Assembly (NCBI GenBank): GCA_049578545.1
Contig: JBAUMF010000060.1
Location: 1-28,193, forward strand
Source of the DNA: DASQBT01 sp049578545
Lineage (GTDB): Bacteria > Pseudomonadota > Gammaproteobacteria > Burkholderiales > Thiobacillaceae
Length of the DNA: 28,193 bases
Direction: 5' to 3'
Below are positions 17,052 to 24,811 of this stretch, one piece after another. Each line of letters opens with the position of its first letter. Position 1 is the stretch's first letter. The translations under genes and the position numbers were made by a program. The notes beneath the pieces are model-generated. The model had not been told where the DNA came from, made no database searches, and saw nothing but the letters and a program-made list of their open reading frames with translations.

Positions 17052-19408
17052 AAGCAAACACATCCACCTTCCTGCGGCTGTACCTCATTCGGCACGGCGA
17101 AACCGAATGGTCGCTCTCAGGCCGGCACACGGGTCGTACGGACATTCCGTTGACCGCAAATGGTGAGGACGAGGCACGTGAGCTTGGCAAGCGCCTCCGG
17201 GACATCGCGTTTGATCATGTGATGACCAGTCCTCTCAAGCGCGCGCTGCAAACCTGTACGTTGGTCGGGCTGGATAAAGCCTCGGAAAACGAACCCGACC
17301 TGGCCGAATGGGACTATGGCGATTACGAAGGACAGCGCTCCTTGGATATCCTCAACGGGCGGCCGGATTGGAATGTATATCGGGACGGCTGCCCCCACGG
17401 AGAAATGCCCGCACAAGTCTCGGACCGCGCCGATCGGCTCCTTGCTCGTTTGCGTGCGCTGACCGGAAATATCGCGCTCTTTTCGCACGGCCAATTCGGC
17501 TGCGTCCTGGCCGCGCGCTGGATCGGAATGGCGGTGGCCGAGGCGCGGCATTTCACGCTCGGCACGGCATCGCTCAGTATTTTCGCCTTCGACCCCCGCC
17601 ACCCTGCCGTACCGGTGATCGCATTGTGGAACGCGGTTTCTCGGGAAATATTGAGCACCGGGTCCTCTCATCCCGCTGGCGACTCAATGGCGGCGGGGCA
17701 GCGAGCCCTTGACCGATGGGAAAACGAGGGGGGAGAGATCCCGCAGCCCACACTGAGCCGGGGAAAGGCCATTGCACCACTGACCACACTCGCGGCATGG
17801 CAGGCACTTGCAGCCCATTACCCGAAAGTCCGGGAACTGCATCTGCGCAAGCTCTTCGCCGACGATCCATCGCGCGGCGAGCGCATGACGGTTGAAGCCG
17901 TCGGCATCTACTTCGACTATTCGAAGCACCGCATTACCGACGTGACGCTCGATCTGCTGTTGCAATTGGCGGAGGAGTCCGGCCTGCGGGCCCGCCTCGA
18001 AGCCATGTTCCGGGGCGAGAAGATCAACGTCACGGAGAGGCGGGCCGTCCTGCATGTGGCCCTGCGCGCGCCCAAAGGTCACTCCATCCTCGTGGACGGC
18101 GAAGACGTTGTGCCTCAGGTCCACGCCGTGCTCGACAAGATGGCCGACTTCTGCGCGCGGGTGCGTAGCGGGCAGTGGAAGGGACACACCGGCAAGCCGA
18201 TCCGCAACGTCATCAATATCGGCATAGGTGGGTCTGACCTGGGGCCGGTGATGGCTTACGAGGCATTGCGGTATTACAGCCAGCGCGACCTGACCTTCCG
18301 CTTTGTTTCAAACGTGGACGGCACCGACTTCGCCGAGGCCACCCGCGACCTTGATGCCGAGGAGACCGTGTTCATCGTCGCGTCGAAAACCTTTACCACG
18401 CTGGAGACGATGACCAACGCGCACACGGCGCGCGACTGGGCCCTCAAAACTTTGACGGATCCCGCTGCCATTGCCAGACATTTTGTCGCGGTCTCGACCA
18501 ATGCCGCGGAAGTGGCCAGGTTCGGCATCGACACCGCAAATATGTTCGGGTTTTGGGATTGGGTCGGCGGGCGGTACTCAATGGACTCGGCGATTGGCCT
18601 TTCGACGATGATCGCCATTGGCCCCGAACATTTCCGCGCTATGCTCGACGGTTTTCACCAGATGGACGAACATTTCCGCACCGCCCCATTCGAGCGCAAC
18701 TTGCCAGTGCTGATGGGGCTGTTGGGTATCTGGTATAACAACTTCTTTGCTGCCCAGACCATGGCGGTGCTTCCTTATGAGCAGTACCTGAAGCGCTTCC
18801 CGGCTTACCTCCAGCAACTGACCATGGAAAGTAATGGCAAGCACGTCACGCTCGATGGGACGGAAGTTGGCTACCAAACCGGACCAATCTACTGGGGGGA
18901 GCCGGGTACCAACGGTCAGCATTCCTTCTACCAACTGATTCATCAGGGAACCAAACTCATCCCCTGTGACTTCATCGGATTTGTTCAGCCGCTTAATCCC
19001 CTCGGCCACCACCACGACATACTGCTGGCCAACATGTTGGCCCAGGCAGAGGCGCTGGCCATCGGCAGAACGTCTCAGGAGGTGCGAGATGAAGGCACGC
19101 CCGCATCACTGGAGCCGCACCAGACGTTTGAGGGCAACCGTCCGTCCAGCACGATCCTCCTGGAACGGCTGACACCGACGGCGTTAGGGAAGCTCGTTGC
19201 ACTGTACGAACACTGCGTTTTCACTCAGGGCGCCATTTGGCAAATCGACTCATTTGACCAATGGGGAGTTGAACTGGGGAAAGCACTTGCCGTGCAAATA
19301 ATCGCCGAACTTGAGACCGGGGCCACAGGCCAACTCAAGCACGATAACTCAACCAACACGCTGATCGGGCGCTATAGAACATCCAAGGAACTGTTGCATG
19401 AACAATAA
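17048..19408 (+). CDS. pgi: Fusion of bisphosphatase-like histidine phosphatase and glucose-6-phosphate isomerase
   Basis: A 786-aa two-domain protein. Residues 1 to about 198 form a histidine-phosphatase domain: LIRHGETEWSLSGRHTGRTD (phospho-His16), SPLKRALQT, LAEWDYGDYEG, RDGCPHGE and FSHGQFG (His147). This motif set matches, from memory, yeast sedoheptulose-bisphosphatase Shb17 and mycobacterial Rv3214/GPM2 (fructose-bisphosphatase), rather than ordinary phosphoglycerate mutase. A linker (about 199-243) leads to a complete PGI of about 543 residues: INIGIGGSDLGP, VASKTFTTLETMTNA, GGRYSMDSAIG, Glu618 in GEPGTNGQH, and SFDQWGVELGK near the C-terminus. One open frame joins both domains without a stop or frameshift. 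The ATG overlaps the aldolase stop by ATGA. Likely reaction series: bisphosphate to F6P (or S7P), and F6P to G6P. The phosphatase substrate is inferred; the PGI call is firm. Confidence 0.93.
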   Translation: MKANTSTFLRLYLIRHGETEWSLSGRHTGRTDIPLTANGEDEARELGKRLRDIAFDHVMTSPLKRALQTCTLVGLDKASENEPDLAEWDYGDYEGQRSLDILNGRPDWNVYRDGCPHGEMPAQVSDRADRLLARLRALTGNIALFSHGQFGCVLAARWIGMAVAEARHFTLGTASLSIFAFDPRHPAVPVIALWNAVSREILSTGSSHPAGDSMAAGQRALDRWENEGGEIPQPTLSRGKAIAPLTTLAAWQALAAHYPKVRELHLRKLFADDPSRGERMTVEAVGIYFDYSKHRITDVTLDLLLQLAEESGLRARLEAMFRGEKINVTERRAVLHVALRAPKGHSILVDGEDVVPQVHAVLDKMADFCARVRSGQWKGHTGKPIRNVINIGIGGSDLGPVMAYEALRYYSQRDLTFRFVSNVDGTDFAEATRDLDAEETVFIVASKTFTTLETMTNAHTARDWALKTLTDPAAIARHFVAVSTNAAEVARFGIDTANMFGFWDWVGGRYSMDSAIGLSTMIAIGPEHFRAMLDGFHQMDEHFRTAPFERNLPVLMGLLGIWYNNFFAAQTMAVLPYEQYLKRFPAYLQQLTMESNGKHVTLDGTEVGYQTGPIYWGEPGTNGQHSFYQLIHQGTKLIPCDFIGFVQPLNPLGHHHDILLANMLAQAEALAIGRTSQEVRDEGTPASLEPHQTFEGNRPSSTILLERLTPTALGKLVALYEHCVFTQGAIWQIDSFDQWGVELGKALAVQIIAELETGATGQLKHDNSTNTLIGRYRTSKELLHEQ

Positions 19409-19411
19409 AAC

Positions 19412-19425
19412 CAGCTCAAGAGCTG
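19412..19425 (+). other. Short perfect inverted repeat after the pgi fusion gene
   Basis: CAGCTC-AA-GAGCTG begins 4 nt after the stop codon. There is no T tract, so it is not a typical terminator; it may stabilise the 3' end of the operon transcript or mean nothing. Confidence 0.3.
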
Positions 19426-19481
19426 AAGCGCAAAAGAACGACCAACGATGACTTACAAGCATCTAATTTCTGGAGGTCAAA

Positions 19482-20096
19482 ATGACTCAACAAAACACAA
19501 ATGACATAGACGGGCAAATCATTCTGGTCGCGGTCTATGACGACGAAGCCAAGGCCCAGCATGCCATCGAGAAACTGCGCGACAAGGGTGTCGCGCTGGA
19601 TATGCTCTCCGTTCTTGGCCGCGTTCATCCATCGGGCGACGATGTGCTCGGCATCTACTACACCGGCATGGGCTCCCGGGTCGAGGCCTGGGCGAAACAG
19701 GGAGCGCTCTGGGGCGCGCTCTGGGGGTTGCTGGCAGGTGCGGCCGCCATGTTTGTGATGCCGGTGGTGGGGCCGATATTCGTGGCTGGCCCCATCGTCG
19801 AGACCATCGTTACCACGCTGGGTGGCGGTATTGCCGGCGCCGCAGCCGGTGGCGCCATAGGCAGTGCCGGAATGGCCGGCGCCGCGGCCTTGACCCATCT
19901 GGCTTCGGTCATGCACCGCATGGGCATTCCGCAGGACAAGCTCGATCACCTCCATCAGGCCATCGTGGATGGCCACTTCGTCCTTCTGTTGAGAGAGGCC
20001 GCGGATCAGATTCAACCCTGGCAGGACGTGATTCGTCAGAGCGAAGCCATGGAAGTGATGGAACTGCCCTATAAACGCCTCGTGGAGGCACTTTGA
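19482..20096 (+). CDS. YflT-type general stress protein, glycine-rich membrane segment (paralogue 1)
   Basis: A 204-aa protein. Residues 12-60 resemble the YflT/general-stress-protein-17M N-terminal alpha/beta domain (ILVAVYDDEAKAQHAIEKLR, then VLGRVHPSGDDVLGIYY). A glycine/alanine-rich hydrophobic stretch follows (ALWGALWGLLAGAAAMF, then VGPIFVAGPIVETIV) that could lie in or on a membrane. The C-terminal part contains MGIPQDKLDHLHQAIVDGHF. The start has a strong GGAGG (19472-19476) five nt before ATG. It is paralogous to the protein at 24812: same architecture, matching VGP(I/L)(F/L)VAGP and GIP motifs. Molecular function is unknown; relatives are stress-linked by annotation. It follows the carbon operon by 73 nt. 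Confidence 0.7.
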   Translation: MTQQNTNDIDGQIILVAVYDDEAKAQHAIEKLRDKGVALDMLSVLGRVHPSGDDVLGIYYTGMGSRVEAWAKQGALWGALWGLLAGAAAMFVMPVVGPIFVAGPIVETIVTTLGGGIAGAAAGGAIGSAGMAGAAALTHLASVMHRMGIPQDKLDHLHQAIVDGHFVLLLREAADQIQPWQDVIRQSEAMEVMELPYKRLVEAL

Positions 20097-20186
20097 CCCC
20101 GTTTATCCGGTAAGCGCCGGCCGGATCGACAGGCGCGCCTCCTCACCGCAAACCGTTTTCTGAACACCAAATAATAGCGAAGCAAT

Positions 20187-20213
20187 ACATGCCGGAGATT
20201 TGCGACTGGAAAT
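20187..20213 (+). pseudogene. Decayed copy of the xfp 3' end
   Basis: 27 nt reading MPEICDWK then TAG, against MPEIRNWKW of the intact Xfp (15983-16009); 24 of 27 bases agree. Weaker, gapped similarity seems to extend left to about 20163 (shared AAGCA and ACACCAA-like blocks). It lies just before a truncated DUF389 gene. The best reading is the tail of a former or duplicated phosphoketolase gene. Confidence 0.6.
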
Positions 20214-20231
20214 AGAAAGGATGACGCCGCG

Positions 20232-20681
20232 ATGGCGCTGCGACTGATCGAAATGGTGTTGAAGGAGAAGGACAGCGGCGAAGTCCCCGAGCTTCTCAAG
20301 GCGCACAAGGTGCTCGAACACCGCCAGATCCGGCTGCCGGATGGGGAAGTGCTGGTGCGGATTCTGCTGGACGCGGAACAGATCGAGGCGGTGCTGGATT
20401 TATTGGAGAACCGGTTCACCAGTGACGAAGGCAACCGGGTGGTACCTCTGCCTGTCGAAGCGACCTTGCCGCGCGCCCAAGCGCAGCCGGAACCCGGGCC
20501 GGACGCCGCGCCCGAACAAGCACCGACCGTGGAAAAGCCGCCGGAGCGGATCGGTCGTGAGGCGTTGTACGAGGACATCAAGGACGCCGCGCGCTGCTCG
20601 CGGGTCTATCTGGCCATGGTGGTGTTGTCCAAAGCGTGGCCTGGGGGCTCCTTTTTCGGGCTGGATTGCGTTTTTCGGTAA
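20232..20681 (+). pseudogene. Truncated DUF389 (TIGR00341-like) membrane protein gene
   Basis: 149 codons. The first roughly 132 match the cytoplasmic N-terminal part of DUF389/TIGR00341 proteins: MALRLIEMVLKEKDSGEVPE at the start, a Pro/Glu-rich linker, then REALYEDIKDAARCSRVYLA and MVVLS, where family members continue into STIVAAIGLLRDN and several more helices. Here the match stops inside the first transmembrane helix at about 20628, and 16 unrelated residues lead to a stop. The whole membrane domain is missing, so the product is unlikely to work as a normal member. ATG has AAAGG 11 nt upstream. Translation is still possible. Confidence 0.75.
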
Positions 20682-20773
20682 TATTGTTTGTGTCTGGAAG
20701 GGTTGCGGGCTGGCCTTTGAGTTTGGAGATAACCTTCGCGCCCTCTCTCGCACCCAGACTTGGAGGTTGATCC

Positions 20774-22087
20774 ATGCATAAATTCCAACAACTCTGGAGC
20801 AATCTGCGGTCGAGCTTTTGGTTCATGCCTTCGCTGATCGTAGTAGCCAACATTGCCTTCGCAGTGGGGTTGATCGAAGCAGATTCGGTCGGGAGCGACC
20901 GATGGCTGGCCCAGTGGCCACGCCTGTTTGGCGCCGGGGCGGACGGTGCGCGCCAGATGTTGTCCACACTTGCCGGTTCGATGATGTCCGTTATGGGCAT
21001 CACGTTCTCCATGACCTTGGTGGCACTGGCACTGGCTTCGAGCCAATACACCTCGCGCATCCTGCGCAACTTCATGGCCAGCCGCATCACGCAAGTCACG
21101 CTCGGGAGCTTCGCCGGCATTTTCGCTTATTGCCTGGTCGTGTTGCGCACCATTCGCAGCGGCGATGCGGCATTTGTGCCGAGCTTGGCGGTGTTTTTCG
21201 CATTTGTTCTGTCGCTCGGCGGCATTGGCATCCTGGTTTTCTTTATTCATCACATCGCCTCGTCGATCCAGGCTTCCAGCATCATCGCCTCGATTGCTCA
21301 GGACACCTTGGCGTCCATTGGGCGGCTGTTTCCGCAAAAACTGGGACACGGACCCGATGAAGATGAGGACCAGGTGCTCCGGTCTCTCGCCGAGAGGACT
21401 TGGTACGCAGTCCCGGCAGAGGTGAACGGTTACGTTCAGAGCGTGGATAATGATGCGCTCCTGCGCCTGGCGCGGGACAGGAAGACTGTTGTGCGTATGG
21501 AGCGTGGCATCGGCGCGTTCATTGTGCAGAACACCCCATTGGCATCGCTCGCTCTGGAAGACCCTCCGGATCAAGAGACGATCGGGGCCCTTAATGATGC
21601 TTACAGCATAGGCCGCCATCGCACGGTGGAACAGGACCCCGCCTTCGGTATCCGACAGCTCGTGGATATAGCCTTGAAGGCACTTTCGCCCGGTGTCAAT
21701 GACACTTCGACGGCCGTGATTTGCGTGGATTACCTGACGGCGATTCTAGCGCAGCTGGCCTTCCGGAAATTCCCGTCATCGCACCGCTACGAGGGAGATG
21801 AACTGCGTGTGATCACCGTCGCCCCGACGTTTGAAGCCCTGCTGGCCGAGGCCTTCGACCAGATCAGGGGTAGCGCCGAAGGAAATGTCGGCATCATGGT
21901 GCGCATGCTTGGCGCCATCGAGACTCTCGCCGGTCTGACCGCCAGCCCGCCCCGCCGACGGGCGCTCCGCGAACAGGTCCTGTGGATTGCCGAGTTGGCT
22001 GGTCGCACCACCGAATCCGCCCATGAGCGCGAGCGGCTTGCAAGGCGACTAATGGAGGTGCGCGAAGCGCTCGAAGACAAGCCATGA
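20774..22087 (+). CDS. DUF2254 family predicted membrane protein
   Basis: 437 aa. Four hydrophobic segments in the first 180 residues (about 17-35, 66-90, 108-128, 137-160) precede a large soluble domain, as in DUF2254 proteins. Family-typical pieces are TLAGSMMSVMGITFSMTLVA, LALASSQYTSRILRNFM, the post-membrane IHHIASSIQAS, and the conserved QLVDIALKALSPGVNDTSTA. The biochemical role of DUF2254 is not established. GGAGG lies 6-10 nt before ATG. It stands between the truncated DUF389 gene and a cation antiporter, in keeping with an envelope or ion-stress setting. No frameshift or missing segment was seen. Confidence 0.85.
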   Translation: MHKFQQLWSNLRSSFWFMPSLIVVANIAFAVGLIEADSVGSDRWLAQWPRLFGAGADGARQMLSTLAGSMMSVMGITFSMTLVALALASSQYTSRILRNFMASRITQVTLGSFAGIFAYCLVVLRTIRSGDAAFVPSLAVFFAFVLSLGGIGILVFFIHHIASSIQASSIIASIAQDTLASIGRLFPQKLGHGPDEDEDQVLRSLAERTWYAVPAEVNGYVQSVDNDALLRLARDRKTVVRMERGIGAFIVQNTPLASLALEDPPDQETIGALNDAYSIGRHRTVEQDPAFGIRQLVDIALKALSPGVNDTSTAVICVDYLTAILAQLAFRKFPSSHRYEGDELRVITVAPTFEALLAEAFDQIRGSAEGNVGIMVRMLGAIETLAGLTASPPRRRALREQVLWIAELAGRTTESAHERERLARRLMEVREALEDKP

Positions 22088-22206
22088 TTTGGCATCATGG
22101 GGCGTCCGCTTTTGTTTCGGCATCAGCGAACGTTTTTGCGAAGGCGGGGAGCTTTACCGCTGCGGGCAAGCCATGACGACCAGCGAATGGAATCGCGGAA
22201 CATATC

Positions 22207-22212
22207 GGGAGG
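22207..22212 (+). promoter_or_regulatory. Ribosome binding site deciding the antiporter GTG start
   Basis: GGGAGG lies 4 nt before GTG at 22217. In-frame ATGs at 22097 and 22187 lack a Shine-Dalgarno and would add 40 or 10 polar residues ahead of the first membrane helix. Confidence 0.55.
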
Positions 22213-22216
22213 CGTC

Positions 22217-23512
22217 GTGAGTTTCTTTTCCTTGGTCAGCATCCTGATCGTGCTCGCGGCCGTCTCGAGCTACCTCAATTACCGCTACATCAAACTGCCG
22301 ACCACTATCGGCGTCATGCTGGTGGCCCTTGTCGCCTCGCTCACGCTGATTCTTGCCGGGTCCTACGCGGCAGGGTTCCGCGAGCATGCAGCGGCACTGG
22401 TCTCGCAGATCGACTTCAACCAGGTCGTGCTGCACGGCATGCTCGCGTTTTTGCTCTTCGCTGGCTCCATTCACGTGAAATTCGAGGACCTCGGCCGTGA
22501 ATGGCTAACCATTTCGTCGCTTGCCATTTTCGGGACGCTCGCCTCCACCTGCATTGTCGGCGGCGTGACCTGGCTGGTCCTCGGTTGGCTGGGACTGGGC
22601 ATTCCTATCCTGCATGCGCTGTTGTTCGGCGCCCTGATCTCGCCGACCGATCCGATCGCGGTGCTGGGGATCATGAAGTCCGTGGGTGCGTCCCGGCAGA
22701 TCGAGGTGCAGGCAGCCGGTGAGTCCCTGTTCAATGATGGGCTGGGTGTTGTCGTCTTTCTGGTCCTCCTCCGGCTCTCCGGCCTGGACGGATCCGCCGC
22801 CAGCGGCGCCGCACCGCAGCTCTCACTTGATGTTGGCGCGGTGGGGATGCTGCTGATCAAGGAAGTGGGGGGAGCCCTGGCGCTGGGATTGGCGGCGGGA
22901 ATCGTCACCTACCGGATGCTCAAGCGGGTCGACAATTACCAGGTCGAAATCCTGCTCACGCTGGCACTGGCCATGGGGCTCTATGCCCTGTCGGACGCCT
23001 TTCACCTGTCTTCACCAATCGCAGTCGTGGTCGCAGGGCTGTTCGTGGGCAACCGCGGTCGAGCATTTGCCATGACGGAGAAGACGCGCGAACACGTCGA
23101 CGCCTTCTGGGAGCTGGTCGACGACATTGTCAACGTCGTTCTCTTTCTCCTGATCGGCCTGGAGATACTCGTGCTCCCGATCGAACGCGGCTGGCTGGTG
23201 GCCGGAGTCCTCGCGATACCGATCGTGCTGGCGGCGCGCTGGCTGAGCGTCGCGGGAATCATTGGTCAACTCAGCCGGGTGACGGCGCAATCGCAAGGGG
23301 CGATTGCGATCCTCACCTGGGGCGGATTGCGCGGTGGCATCTCGGTGGCTATGGCGCTGTCGGTGCCGGAAAACCCGTTGCGTGGCCTGGTGCTGACGCT
23401 CACCTATTTCGTGGTGGTGTTCTCGATCCTGGTCCAAGGCTTGACGGTGGGCCGGGTCATTCGCATGACCAGCGGCCCGACGGCGGCCCCTCAGTCTTCG
23501 CCCGGACCTTGA
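22217..23512 (+). CDS. CPA1-family Na+/H+ antiporter (NhaP type)
   Basis: A 431-aa inner-membrane protein with about 12 hydrophobic segments, exchanging monovalent cations for protons. Diagnostic sites are ALISPTDPIAVLGIM (ion-binding Asp145), ESLFNDGLGVVVF (Asn173-Asp174), LSSPIAVVVAGLFVGN, and the C-terminal WGGLRGGISVAMALS. The GTG start is chosen from its Shine-Dalgarno and because helix 1 begins at once. Ion preference (Na+ or K+) cannot be read from sequence. It lies 129 nt after DUF2254. The region behind it (from 23534) carries a copy of the H+-ATPase leader, suggesting the antiporter once stood directly before that gene. Confidence 0.92.
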   Translation: MSFFSLVSILIVLAAVSSYLNYRYIKLPTTIGVMLVALVASLTLILAGSYAAGFREHAAALVSQIDFNQVVLHGMLAFLLFAGSIHVKFEDLGREWLTISSLAIFGTLASTCIVGGVTWLVLGWLGLGIPILHALLFGALISPTDPIAVLGIMKSVGASRQIEVQAAGESLFNDGLGVVVFLVLLRLSGLDGSAASGAAPQLSLDVGAVGMLLIKEVGGALALGLAAGIVTYRMLKRVDNYQVEILLTLALAMGLYALSDAFHLSSPIAVVVAGLFVGNRGRAFAMTEKTREHVDAFWELVDDIVNVVLFLLIGLEILVLPIERGWLVAGVLAIPIVLAARWLSVAGIIGQLSRVTAQSQGAIAILTWGGLRGGISVAMALSVPENPLRGLVLTLTYFVVVFSILVQGLTVGRVIRMTSGPTAAPQSSPGP

Positions 23513-23533
23513 TGGCAACGTGGACGTGAGGCC

Positions 23534-23588
23534 GGCAATAAGCATCCCGCAACGCACAAGACCTGCGGCACAGCAAGGACAGGAGAAT
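23534..23588 (+). repeat. Direct repeat, copy 1 of the H+-ATPase leader
   Basis: 55 nt matching 26915-26969 at 46 positions without gaps; eight of nine differences are transitions. The segment includes the CAGGAGAAT ribosome-binding region of the ATPase, but no ATPase coding sequence follows here. Weaker similarity extends about 20 nt further left. Confidence 0.75.
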
Positions 23589-23724
23589 CTATCGTTATAT
23601 TCTCAGTACTGTTAAATCGCCCAAAATGCGCCAGCCGAAAAGCGACATAAAATGCCAGCAGGAATGGTTGTCAACCTGCCAGCAACGTGCAGTAAGACTG
23701 ATGTAACAACGAACCGAGGGGCGT

Positions 23725-24543
23725 ATGAGCATATTTCGCACAAACCGGCATAACACGGCGGAGCAGGAACGGATGGTTCAGAAGCAGGTATCGCCTGACT
23801 TCCTGAATCCGCTGCACGAGTGGCGTCGTCTCTTCGCTGAGACCTGGGGTACGTTCCTCCTGGTTCTCGTCGCTGCGGGTGGTGGGGTCGTTGCCGCCAA
23901 GAGCGGCGGCGCTGTCACCCTGGGCATGATCGTGGTTGCGCCCGGGCTCATGGTGATGGCGATCATCTACTTTATGGGCACCGTGAGCGGGGCGCATTTG
24001 AACCCGGCCGTCACTCTGGCATTCGCCGTGCGGCGCAACTTCCCATGGCGCCGGGTACCGGGCTACCTGTTGGCACAGATTGTCGGTGGTCTCGCGGCGG
24101 CGTTGTTCCTGCAGGCACTGTTTGGCACCGCCGGCGCACTGGGCGCGACCGTGCCGGGCAGCGGGGTAGGCAGCGGGACCGCGTTGGCGATGGAAGTGGT
24201 GTTGACCGCCGGGTTGGTGAATACCATCCTGGGCACGGCTGCAGGGGCACGCAACATCGGTGCCAACGGCGCCATTGCAGTAGGTGGCTATATTGCGCTG
24301 GCGGGTCTTTGGGCGGCACCGATCAGCGGCGCCTCGATGAATCCGGTGCGATCGTTCGCGCCTGACCTGGTGCGCGGCGACCTCAGCACGGCATGGATCT
24401 ATGTGGCGGGACCGGTTCTCGGCGCGCTGATCGGCGTCGCCTTCGAGTGGATGCTAAGGGGCAAGCCCACCACTGCCGGTGCGCTTGCGGCCCAGGGTTT
24501 CCTCGACGACGACGATTCGACGCCGACAGGTAAGTCAGAATGA
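23725..24543 (+). CDS. Aquaporin / MIP-family channel with NPA and NPV motifs
   Basis: A 272-aa inner-membrane channel for water or small neutral solutes. Six hydrophobic helices and two half-helices are visible. The first pore motif is SGAHLNPAVTL (Asn93-Pro-Ala). The second is SGASMNPVRSFAP (206-208), where Ala is replaced by Val; the following Arg209 of the selectivity filter is kept. A roughly 35-residue charged N-terminal extension precedes helix 1, and the C-terminus is acidic (DDDD). GAGGGG lies upstream of ATG. Substrate cannot be told; the glycerol-facilitator spacing pattern (NPARD) is absent, favouring an aquaporin-like pore. It sits between the antiporter and the second stress protein. 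Confidence 0.9.
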   Translation: MSIFRTNRHNTAEQERMVQKQVSPDFLNPLHEWRRLFAETWGTFLLVLVAAGGGVVAAKSGGAVTLGMIVVAPGLMVMAIIYFMGTVSGAHLNPAVTLAFAVRRNFPWRRVPGYLLAQIVGGLAAALFLQALFGTAGALGATVPGSGVGSGTALAMEVVLTAGLVNTILGTAAGARNIGANGAIAVGGYIALAGLWAAPISGASMNPVRSFAPDLVRGDLSTAWIYVAGPVLGALIGVAFEWMLRGKPTTAGALAAQGFLDDDDSTPTGKSE

Positions 24544-24811
24544 CCTGAATGGCTTCCAACCATCGTGGATCCGCGCTGGGCAGTTTATCTCATGGCAACC
24601 GATCTGCCGATCCGGGATGCAGGCGCCGAAGGCACCTCGCAAACGGCTGGCCGGATAAGTGCGCTGCCGTACGGAACAAATCGGAATCTGCGCGTAAGCT
24701 GACTTTCCTGTCGACTCATATCCTCGACGATGTTGCGTTTATCGCGGCCGAGGCTGTCTGGCGCGCAACCGCAAATCAGATTTCAACCCAATGCAAATAG
24801 GAGCAATGACA
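24544..24811 (+). other. Intergenic gap, nothing identified
   Basis: 268 nt between the aquaporin and the second YflT-type gene. Short open frames exist (for example from 24549) but none has a Shine-Dalgarno or family resemblance. Given the gene scars nearby it may be decayed coding sequence, but no parent could be named. The AGGAG for the next gene lies at its end. Confidence 0.4.

Noticed and set aside
14812..17063. Long minus-strand open frames opposite xfp, fba and the start of the pgi fusion
   Set aside because: They have no family resemblance, and the plus strand carries catalytic motifs throughout. They are antisense shadows.
18893..19000. Loss of the catalytic His of PGI (His386 in E. 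coli) as a sign of inactivity
   Set aside because: The aligned position is Leu649 in FVQPLNPL, but mycobacterial PGIs as I recall them have the same FIGF.QPL form, so this looks like a subgroup feature; the Glu and Lys motifs are intact.
20105..20126. ATCCGG...CCGGAT inverted repeat as a terminator of the first YflT-type gene
   Set aside because: The loop is 10 nt and no T tract follows; too weak to call.
23645..23690. TGCCAGCA direct repeats and GCAGG/CCTGC inverted repeat upstream of the aquaporin
   Set aside because: Units are only 5-8 nt and show no promoter spacing; chance is a sufficient explanation.
24549..24800. 83-codon frame after the aquaporin
   Set aside because: Low-complexity, Arg/Ser/Asn-rich, no ribosome site and no homology that I can name; listed as unassigned intergenic sequence.
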